64,000 bases of DNA, from NCBI GenBank assembly GCA_903813345.2, contig CAIIXF020000007.1:19829564-19893563 (forward strand), read 5' to 3'. The position numbers and the translations under genes are program-made. Below are positions 40,101 to 52,100 of the stretch, piece by piece (position 1 is the first letter of the stretch; each line of letters begins with the position of its first letter). This stretch comes from Owenia fusiformis. Taxonomy: Eukaryota > Annelida > Polychaeta > Sabellida > Oweniidae. Below the pieces are notes generated by a model that worked only from the letters and a program-made list of their open reading frames with translations, had not been told where the DNA came from and did not search any database.

Positions 40101-43100
40101 AATAGTGATGTGAATGTGACTATAGCGGGTACAGTGTGTATGGTGACTTCAATGACAGATACCTTGATACAGTGCATCACAGGTGTTCATTCAGCAATAG
40201 AGTATGCCACAACTGCTCAAATAAATGTCATTTTGTTTATACAGATCTACCAATGGTGATGTGAATGTGACTATAGCGGGTACAGTGTGTATGGTGACTT
40301 CAGTGACAGATACCTTGATACAGTGCATCACAGGTGTTCATTCAGCCAATAGAGTATGCCACAACTGCTCAAATAAATGTCATTTTGTTTATACAGATCT
40401 ACCAATGGTGATGTGAATGTGACTATAGCGGGTACAGTGTGTATGGTGACTTCAGTGACAGATACCTTGATACAGTGCATCACAGGTGTTCATTCAGCCA
40501 ATAGAGTATGCCACAACTGCTCAAATAAATGTCATTTTGTTTATACAGATCTACCAATGGTGATGTGAATGTGACTATAGCGGGTACAGTGTGTATGGTG
40601 ACTTCAATGACAGATACCTTGATACAGTGCATCACAGGTGTTCATTCAGCAATAGAGTATGCCACAACTGCTCAAATAAATGTCATTTTGTTTATACAGA
40701 TCTACCAATGGTGATGTGAATGTGACTATAGCGGGTACAGTGTGTATGGTGACTTCAGTGACAGATACCTTGATACAGTGCATCACAGGTGTTCATTCAG
40801 CCAATAGAGTATGCCACAACTGCTCAAATAAATGTCATTTTGTTTATACAGATCTACCAATGGTGATGTGAATGTGACTATAGCGGGTACAGTGTGTATG
40901 GTGACTTCAGTGACAGATACCTTGATACAGTGCATCACAGGTGTTCATTCAGCCAATAGAGTGTGGCACAACTGCTCAAATAAATGTCATTTTGTTTATA
41001 CAGATCTACCAATAGTGATGTGAATGTGACTATAGCAGGTACAGTGTGTATGGTGACTTCAATGGCAGATACCTTGATACAGTGTGTCACATGTGTTCAT
41101 TCAGCAATAGAGTATGCCACAACTGCTCAAATAAATGTCATTTTGTTTATACAGATCTACCAATAGTGATGTGAATGTGACTATAGCAGGTACAGTGTGT
41201 ATGATGACTTCAATGGCAGATACCTTGATACAGTGTGTCACATGTGTTCATTCAGCAATAGAGTATGCCACAACTGCTCAAATAAATGTCATTTTGTTTA
41301 TACAGATCTACCAGTAGTGATGTGAATGTGACTATAGCGGGTACAGTGTGTATGGTGACTTCAGTGACAGATACCTTGATACAGTGCATCACAGGTGTTC
41401 ATTCAGCCAATAGAGTGTGGCACAACTGCTCAAATAAATGTCATTTTGTTTATACAGATCTACCAATAGTGATGTGAATGTGACTATAGCAGGTACAGTG
41501 TGTATGGTGACTTCAGTGGTAGATACCTTGATACAGTGCATCATAGGTGTTCATTCAGCCAATAGAGTGTGGCACAACTGCTCAAATAAAAGTCATTTTG
41601 TTTATACAGATCTACCAATGGTGATGTTAATGTGACTATAGCAGGTACAGTGTGTATGGTGACTTCAGTGACAGATACCTTGATACAGTGCATTACATGT
41701 ATTCATTCAGCCAATAGAGTATGCCACAACTGCTCAAATAAATGTCATTTTGTTTATACAGATCTACCAATAGTGATGTTAATGTGACTATAGCAGGTAC
41801 AGTGTGTATGGTGACTTCAGTGACAGATACCTTGATACAGTGCATCACAGGTGTTCATTCAGCCAATAGAGTATGCCACAACTGCTCAAATATATGTCAT
41901 TTTGTTTATACAGATCTACCAATGGTGATGTGAATGTGACTATAGCAGGTACAGTGTGTATGGTGACTTCAGTGACAGATACCTTGATACAGTGCATCAC
42001 AGGTGTTCATTCCCCAGCAATACAAACCAAGGTCAGGGTAGAGATTGGTACAAATGGAATTGCAACACAAGTAAGTCATGAATGCATAATCATCAACTAT
42101 GATTCCCTTTATCTTGTTTTGGAGAAAATGTCATTCAAAGCTTATAAGGAAAATATTTGGCACTAAGAATTGGTCACCCAACAATCAAACAAACAGCTTC
42201 AGTTTCATTTCATGACTACCTATTTATTTTGTAGGATGGTGCAGATTTCTGGTACATTGATGTATATTCATCCCCCTACTCATGGGGAGGTAACCTGCCA
42301 CCTGTGGCTGGAGACTTTGTTGTGGTCCCTGATTCCATGACACTGCTTATAGACACTGACACACCAATCTTGAGTTTTCTACTCATTTTAGGTAAATATG
42401 GCTTTTAACTCTTAGCAAACTGAGAATGTGATATCTCATCCAAAACACCCAAAAACCTGTATATCTGAACACCTCTCAGTCTGAATGCTTTTTAGTCCCA
42501 TATTAAAAAACCTTAAAATCTGAATGCCCTACCAACCTCAACATTTTTGTCCAGTCCCAGTGGTGTAAGGGCAAGACAGGATTTACTATTAAAAATTGTC
42601 AGATAATGAGTGAGAATATAACTCGAAAATATGATTAAATGAAACATTAAAGTACAACAGAAAATCAACATATGACCAACATATCACAGAGCTCATCAAA
42701 AGGACAAACAAACTCTTAAACCCACTTAAGTTAATAAGCAAAACATTAAATGGAAAACACCTGGAATAAATTTTCAAATCTTTCCTACTCCCAATCATGG
42801 CACCCTTTATATTATGGTTGTGCAAGTATTACAAAACTGACTCATTGATCAACTTTCCTACTACAAAGCAGCCTGTATTTGCTCAGGTGTTCTACATTTA
42901 ACTTCTTCAACAAAAGTCTTATACTGCTTACATTGGCCATGGTTATCTGATAGAAGACAAATGCATAGACTTAATGTAACGAGTTCACAATCATACCCTT
43001 CCATCCTGTAATTTAGTATCTTCAATCAATACCGTAGAAATCATACATAAGTAACACGAAAAAGCAATGATTACCAATTCTGGTGAAGATGTCAACATTT

Positions 43101-46100
43101 TCAACATTTCAAGATTGTGCATCTTTAAAAGCATCATGGACTGGGATATTCTTCCAGCCGACTGCATGCAAGGAATCACCAAACTTAAACAATTTTAAAT
43201 CTAATCTAAAAAGAAAATTTCAGACAACCGTCATTAGTTCTTCTGAGATTTCCCTAACAAGGAGCCAAGAAATTTCTCTGAATAAGGTGCGCTGTGATCT
43301 GATCTTTCACTCACAACTTTATGCTCACAACTTTACCAATGTACCATCACCTAAATGTAAATGTGGAAACATGTGTATGTTATATGTAAGTTAAACATGG
43401 AAAAAAAATGGAAAATCAGATATAGATTTTTATACCAAGTGTACATGCCTGAAACATCCCAATCTGTCAAATGGTTCGCCTTGAAACATATAGACAAGAT
43501 TTGTCAAACAGGATTTTAGGATGGAAAAGCCAAAAATAGCACCCAAGAGTGCAATAAAATATTAGACTGTTTATTAATATGTTATATAGGTGGCACTGTG
43601 ATATTTGATGATTCCCGTGACATCCATCTCCAAGCAGAGAACATCTTAATCATGGGAGGAGGCTCTTTACAGGTAAGTGATATATGATGCATTTCCTCTT
43701 TCCAGGAGAACACTTTTAATTGATGCCAATTTCCAAATCAATTGCAATAGGCAAAATCAAAATGCATTGTCAAAACACAAACACCAGAATTAAGCAACTC
43801 AAGGCTCGGATGAATAAGTGTCAAACAAACATACAATGGAAGATCATTTAATGTTCGCCTGGGCTTATTTACACAAAAGAGAGGAAAAAATAAAGGTAAA
43901 AATGACAGTGAACTATGAATTGTTTGTAGATTGGTTCTGTGGATAATCCTTACCAACATAAAGCAGGGATCACCCTGCATGGTCACCCAAGGAGCCCGGA
44001 GTATCCAATATATGGCACCAAGGCCCTTGCAGTCAGGGAAGGAACACTTGAACTACATGGTGAGGAAAAACACTAGAATGATATTCAAAGTGACTTTTTG
44101 ATTTCACCTTGACATGTTTACAGATTGTGACTGTTGTCATTATATGGGTACCAATAGTTGAAAGATTGGTTATTCTGCCAATCTCTATGCTAATTCTAAA
44201 ACTGAGACCCCAGTTGGATTCTTTATACTGTACATCACATATGAGATATTTTAAATCTCCAGGTCGACCTGTTAGCCCAACATGGAGCCATCTAGCCTCT
44301 ACAGCAACAGCTGGATCTTCAAGCATCACCCTGAATGATGCACTTTCTGGGTGGAATGTTGGAGATGAAATTGTCATAGCAACAACTGGAGGCCATATGA
44401 GTCAGCGGGAAAATGAAAAGAGAACAATCACTGCAATATCAGGAAGTATATTGACACTCAATACACCTTTGGAATTCGAGCATCTTGGTGTAACAGAAAC
44501 CTTCTCTGATGGGACTGTCATTGAATTCAGGGCTGAGGTGGGCCTGTTGTCTCGAAGCATCACTGTTAGAGGATCAAACAATCCTCAATGGCATGACACT
44601 ATTGAGGCTTGCCCAGATGGTTTTAATCCAGGTATGTATTTGAGGGTAGAACCCTATGACTATATTGTGTCGTCAGTATAATATTCCTTTAAATGGCACC
44701 AGGTTGTCAGGCTTTTTGATATTTAAATGTATAACCTTAGAAATACAAATTTTTTCTTTCTTCCAAATGGCTTATATTTCATAGAGCAAAAGGTTTACAA
44801 ATTTTCTACCATAACACACAGATCTATGAAAAAATTACCAAAATATGTTTTATTTTGCCCTGTAGGTGAATTTGTTACACAGACCTGTTTCCAAGGCAGG
44901 TTTGGTGAGGAGATGGGGAATGATCAGTTTGGTGCACAGATTATGATTCATGCTCCAGAGAAAGATAAGAAGATAGCTGTAGCTCATATTTCATATGCCG
45001 AAGTGACATATGCTGGACAGGCCTTCCGTCTTGGCCGCTATCCTGTCCACTTTCATCTCAATGGGGACATGTCTGGAAGTTATGTAAAGGGATGTGCTAT
45101 CCATGAGACATTCAACAGAGCCATCAATGTCCATGGCAGCCATAATCTACAAATTGAGAATAATGTTGTGTATAATGTAATGGGTGGAGCATTGTTTTTA
45201 GAAGATGGCATAGAAACTGGTAATGTATTTGATCACAATTTAGTTGTCTTCTGTAAACAGAGCACCAGTTTACTGAATGATGATATCACCCCAGCTGCAT
45301 TTTGGGCGACAAATCCCAACAATACATACATAAATAATACAGCTGTTGGTGGCACACATTTTGGCTTCTGGTACCGTATGCATAAACACCCTGATGGTCC
45401 ATCATTTACGAACAGCATATGCCCGCAAAATGTGCCCTTGGGACTCTTCAAGGACAACACTGTTCACTCTCAGGGATGGTTCGGGATCTGGATCTTCCAG
45501 GAGTATTATCCCAAGAAGGGTGGCGGCTGCAATTCAAAAGAAGATGAACCTGCTGTATTCCAAACACTCACAGCATGGAACTGTGAAAAAGGATCCGAAG
45601 CAGTGACTGTCGGAGCAATTCAATTTGATGGCTTCCGTATGGTCAATAACAAACTTGCTGGAATTGAGTATAAAGAAACATTCACCCCAAATAAATACAC
45701 CCAAAAGGGGGCACTTGTAAAAAACAGTGTCATAATTGGGGACTCAGCTGAATCTGACTCTATTGGGTGTACTTTAAATGGTATTGTGCTTCCTTTTACA
45801 CCTGGTTTCGTGGTTGAAGACACAAAGTTTGTTAACTTTGATAGTGGAAGTTGTTCAGCATTTGCAGTCACACGGATAGATGGTAAATGCAAATTTAGGT
45901 GTGGGGGTTGGGATTACATAACACATGGCTTGAGCTTTTATGATGCCCCAAACAAAGCTAGGTTTGCGTGGGAACACGAGGGTATTATTCGAGACTTAGA
46001 CGGGACCCTTACAGGAACAGCAGGGGCTCAGGTGACTGTTAACAATGGACTCCTTCCAAGCACATGCTCCGTGAATTCTGAATTCAGTGTTGGAATGGAT

Positions 46101-49100
46101 GGTGTTATCTGCTCTGATCCTGCGATGAAATTCATGAGGTTCTCCTTCAATCAACCTCTGCCAAGATCACTTGAGGCAAAGGATGCAAATTTCACCAATG
46201 AGTTTGGTTCATCTGCTGTACCATATTTGAAAAAGAGGCTGACCCACCCATTTGGCTGGATGGTCTCGTTGGTGTCAGGCTACCAGTATGATATGGTGTT
46301 CGACAATGCAGACCAGATCACTAACCTTACATATAATGGGAAATTTTATGGATTAACTGTAAGTACATAATGAAGGGCTATAGTCTTGAATCCTCTTAAA
46401 TCTAAAAGTTTGTGCTATTTTTATACTCCATCAATTGGCTGACAATGTATTATCTATAATATACATAAGATACTCATAAAATCAATTTCCTTTTTAGAAT
46501 GATGAGTATGCTATTATATTGCACAGCATGCACCAAGCCCCTGATAGGTTCACTGTCGACCCAAGTGGAGCATTTAGGAACAGTAGCTCTACTGCATTGA
46601 CATACAGTGGGAACCAGTTATATGATTACAGATTTGATGACAACACTAATGAGTTCACTTATTTAAGTGAGTGAACTTAACTACCAAATTTTCTGTCCAG
46701 TTCTATGCATACACCAAGAATAGAGGACAGTTATTTAACCATATGAGTGAGAGAATGAAAGGATGGTTGACCTATATTGGTTCATATACATGTTACATTT
46801 TAAAGTTTTCAAACATTGTAATACATTGTTTTGATTTTAACTCAACGTAGAGTTCTTGCGATAGCCATTTTGAAATAAATGTTAGATAACTGCTAACGAT
46901 CATAGATAACGAAATAAAACTAACTGATCAATCAAATTGGCCCCCACGTGATTGGTAACGTCATATTCAAAATATAGTTTTAGTTTATTGGTTCCTTAGT
47001 AATCACAACGTCACGGCAACCATAGGATTATTGTGTAAACAGATAACAAAACATTTTGGCATTATGACATCATGATCTAATGGACCAAAACAGGGGGCCA
47101 CGTGGGGACCAGTGAGAGATCACGTGGGGGCCAATAACGTCACAACCAATTCGAATATTGCTTATTAAGCAGCTATAACGATCGTTAGAGTGAAATAATT
47201 TTCACACTACTGATGAGAAAACATGTCCAAATACATTTATCAAAAAATTATATTGATTCCTTTAGGTTAAAAATACCATTTCATATCTGCTTTAATTGTC
47301 TAACAAGGAGGTTGAATCATCAGAAACCTCAATCTATGACGAAATAATAGGATTTTAGGCAGGGATTTCAGCCTTAGATTCCAAGGTATGAAAACTTCAT
47401 ACCTTTGAAACCCTTGTGTATCCCTGATTTAATCATTTTGTATATACTAACATATTCATTTTTTTCTTTATGTAATTTAATTCAGTTACTGGCAAGTCTC
47501 AATCTAAACGATCTTTAGATGAGAATACAGATTACTATGGCAATGAATATTGGGTCAAACCAAAAGTATATCGTTGTTATTTTGCTGACTGTATTGAACC
47601 AATTGAGCCTGATTTGTTACCACCGTCCAATGAGAGACCTGCAGAGTTTGATGTTTGGTCCGATGGTGCCTATTGGGCAGGTGGCGGGAGAAGAAAAAAG
47701 AGGTCACTACCTGTAGATGGCGATGATGTTGAAATCAGAGGAGGTATATAACTCTTTCTTTTAGTTCATTTTTGAAACAATATTTATCTGCAGGATAATG
47801 GGAGTAGTAGGGAATAAGCATTAGTGTAAATTATGAAAGAGGTAATATCTAGACGTTATGTCACTATGACGTGAAATATGCCTGAAATATGACCTCGGAA
47901 GGCTCTATATTTGGGCAAGAACGAAGGCATATTTCATGTCATAGTGACATAACTGATGTATTACAAACCTTTATTTCCTTGGCTACTTTGGATCAATGAC
48001 GTCACACATCGGGCAATATTTAGCAGTTATGTCCCTATCATTGAATATATGCCTGAAGTCTGACGTCAATATAGCCCGAGCTTGCGAGGGTTATATTGAC
48101 GACAGACTGAAGGCATATATTCAATGATACGGACATAATTGATGTATTACATACCTAAAGTACATTTACATTGCATTCCATGAAGGTATTATGTAGAATA
48201 ATGCGTGAAAAAAGACCAAAATTTTACACGATTCCAGTCGAAATCACTTTGTTTCCATGTTTTGACGTCATACAATTGTCATGGTAAAAAAGTTCGGCGG
48301 CTATACAGGAATATATAGCCGTCCTTCAGCTCCATTGACTTCCATACAAATGCTTCGCTAGGTATGTAATACTTAGAGGTTATGTCACTATGACGTGAAA
48401 TATGGGAGTTGGGAGTTCTCCCAATATAGGCCGACCTTGGGAGGCTCTATATTTGGGCAAGAACGAAGGCATATTTCACGTCATAGTGACATAACTGATG
48501 TATTACATGCCTTTGTTCCCATGATTACTTTGTATCAATGACGTGACGTCATGATATTATCATGGTTATTAAAGAAATCTAATATCAAAACGAGGTAAGC
48601 GGGCTATATCGGGGTAATCGGGCAATATCGGTGGATATAGCTCGCTAACTTTCCCATTGACTTCCATACAAATGCTTCGCTAGGTATGTAATACTGGTGG
48701 ATATAGCCCGCTAACTGTCCCATTGACTTCCATACAAATGCTTCGCTAGGTATATTAAACAATATCTATATAGTTTATAAGCAATTAATTCAAAGACATG
48801 AATGCAAAATAAATGTTTCAGGAACTTGGGTTGTGGTTGATATATCAACCCTTCCAAACATCAACAGACTTACAATTAAGGGTGCTTTGGAATTTGATGG
48901 AAACCCCGATCCAACTACTGGGTTAGTGAGGGACTTCACTTTGAATGTTACAACAATCTTCATTGTTAGAGGACGTCTGATTATTGGCTGGCCTGAAAAG
49001 CCGTACACTGGGCTCTGTAACATCATCCTCAATGGGAACCTAGAGACACCAGATCTGGTTCTACCTAATGGTCCTGTAGTTGGGTCTAAAGCTATAGGTA

Positions 49101-52100
49101 AATTTTGAATTATCAAGCTCATTTTTATTTTTTAAATGCATTCAAACTGATAAATAATGAAATAACATAAATGGTGACTCAAAAGTCCTACTCCAACATA
49201 TAATTGTATAATGTATGACATGGATAATGTTATTTAGGAGTATTTGGAGGGCTTGACTTGTGGGGAGTGGAACGTACAGTCACTTGGACAACTCTTGCCC
49301 AAACTGCAACTGCTGGAACCAATCAGATATCTCTCAAAGATGCCGTAGATTGGGTAGCTGGAGAAGAGATTGTCATCGCAGCCACAGGTTTCAATTCATG
49401 GGAAACAGAAACATTTGCTATAACTGCAAAATCAGCGGATAATCTGACATTGACCTTGAACTCATCTTTAACCTTCAATCACCAAGGTATGACATTAATT
49501 TTTTATGTCCTGGTCATCCCATCTGCCAAAAATGATGACTTCGATCTGATATAAGGCCAACACTCAAAGCTTAGGCTGGGGAAAATGACAAAGGTGAACG
49601 TGTCCATCCTTGGCCTAAGAGTAATTCATTGCATCATATTCACAAGCTGCTATTAAAGCAGTGAAGGACTGAAGAAGGGAATGTCATTTCCATTAAAATG
49701 ATTGTTAAATATTGGAATCACATATGAACTGTATACTTTGGATCTAATAAGATATATGATAGGCTACAGCATTTAGATATGTATGCGCAAGTTCCAATTG
49801 GAAAGTAACAAAAATGGTTACAAAACACAGCAAGAAAAAGAAAATATATAAGACCACACCAGTGATAAGGAAACAAACCCCAACTATCCCAAATCATAAC
49901 ATGCAAAGAAACAGTGTCTAATACCCCCTGACCCACTTTTTAAGTACCAATATAACAATCTGAGTCCATAACACCAAGGGACATTTCATTCATACTTAAG
50001 TCATCTAATACATGTTTAAGAATAAGTTTAAAAGTGATAACATTAAAATAGCTATTATATAATAGACACTAGTATTCAAACAATTACAAGGTAGAGCACC
50101 CAGTCTCAAATGATGTGTGACAGACAAAATTCAACCCCGAAGTCCACAAGCATATTGCTATAAATGTACATTGCTGAAGACCCGGGCTGAAGACAACCTA
50201 AATTAATAAATAATTTATTTCAGGTTCAGCTCAAACTTATGGCTCCTACAGTGTTGACCTTGCAGCTGAGGTTGGCTTACTATCTAGGAATATTAAAATT
50301 ATTGGAGATGATTACAACAAACTTTATGAAGAGTCATTTGGTGCTAGAATTCTTGTTGGATTCTTTAGTCAGTCTGGTAGAGCATATACAGGTACAGTTC
50401 AATTCAGAGTGTTCAGTTGTTTTTTTTGTTTTTTTTTAATAATCATTTATTTCAAATATATACTATACATACAATAATACAATAATAACGTTTGACAAGG
50501 TTACGAGTAACATTATTGTCAAACTGAAAACTTTAATGTAGTTACATTCATAATTTTTACTTTAAAAAGAAAGATTCATTATTTTATTTAAAATGGTCAA
50601 GTTGTGTGCTTAATGTGTAGAGTTTGGTTACGGGTCCAGTAGGTCTTTGGTGGATTGCAAAAATGACACACTTGCTTTGATTATTAAAATATTAGTATTA
50701 TGATCAAAATCAGGGTGACCAAATAAAAGCATGTCTATTTTATCAGAAGAATTACAATCTAAAAATGCACTTAAGCAATCCGCCATATGGAGATCTCTAA
50801 GGAGTTGACATCTTGGGTTCATGTATAGAGGGCACTGTAGAAAAAAGTGTTTTGGTGTTTCAGAGCGATGACCACAGGCACATTCTGGTGAAGGTACATT
50901 GTTAAAATTATGTGCAAAAAGCTGGCTTTTCAAATAAAGATCTACTCTGAGTCTATTAAATGAGACTTCATTTTTTCTTTTAACATTACTATAAGTTATG
51001 AAATTTGTACCATTGAAATTTTCAAAATGTGCCTTGATCCTACGTTTAAAAATTGAAATTCGCTCACAATTTCTTATATCATCAGGTAAAGTATTCCAAG
51101 TTTCAATTGCTGCATAGAAAGTAGATTTCTCAAACCTTTTACTTATATCTAAAGGAATATTGTATTCTCTGAAAGCTCTTAGAGTTCGAGTTGGAATATT
51201 TCTGCAACCATTGAAAACTTGACTTACATATGGTGCTATTAAATTATGTCTGCTTTTGAAAAGAAAAGTACATAAATGAGATTTTCTTCTATCTGGTAAC
51301 TTTGTCCAATTTAAAATATCTAACACCTTCTCAGTGCTAGAGCCATGCAAAGCGCCAGTTATCAAACAAGCTGCATTATATTGAAGTCTGTTTAACTTCA
51401 TCAAAGATAATTCAGGAGCACTAGAATATAAGATATCACCATAGTCAATTCGACTCAAAATGAAGGCATTATAAATGGTTTCTAAGTGTTTAGATCTTAA
51501 AACATGAGTCAACCTTTTAAAAGGGTTTAGCAGAGCTTGAGACTGTTTTATTAATTCGTTAATATGCTCTTTAAAGGTTAGTTTTTGATCTAAAATGATA
51601 CCCAGGTGCTTATGGGTATTTTGTTTATCTATTGGGTTAGTTCCTAAAAATAAAATTGGTTCATTCTGAATAACAGTTGTTGGTGAAGTGAAAGTCAAGT
51701 CAACCGATTTTGAGGCTTTAAAGTTCATTTGCCATGTTTGGGCCCAGTTATATATTTTGTTAAGATCTTGTTGTAAATCAAGACAATTTTGTGGCTGATC
51801 TTTTGGATAGGGGCTAAAAATTGAAGTATCATCTGCATAGATAAACGTTTTGGATTTTAAATTAGTTGGTAGATCATTTATATAGATAAGAAACATCAAA
51901 GGCCCTAAGATGCTACCCTGGGGTACACCTGCATTTAGAAAGTTTGGTTCAGACAAATTTGAAAGTTTTTCATTTATCTTGACTTTAACCTGTCTACCAG
52001 AAAGATAGGACTTTAAAAGCAAGAGTAAGTCATCTTTTATACCATAAGCTGATATTTTATGAAGCAAAAGATGATGAGGGACAACATCAAATGCTGATGC

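Noticed and set aside
37518-41880. Extra coding exons giving many IPT repeats
   Set aside because: The only GT in each unit (ACAG|GTGTTC) would give 89-nt exons that leave phase 1 while the next acceptor needs phase 2, so they cannot be chained in frame.
37440-42012. CRISPR-like array
   Set aside because: Units are 151/152 bp with no unique spacers and lie in an animal gene across a splice site; it is a satellite.
37498-42166. Series of about 60-residue open frames beginning MSFCLYRST
   Set aside because: The Met lies in the intron part of each repeat unit and the frame crosses the acceptor; they are one repeat read many times, not 30 small genes.
45233-45892. Minus-strand and shifted frames over the largest exon
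   Set aside because: They are shadows of exon 43, whose + frame is strongly conserved with PKHD1L1.
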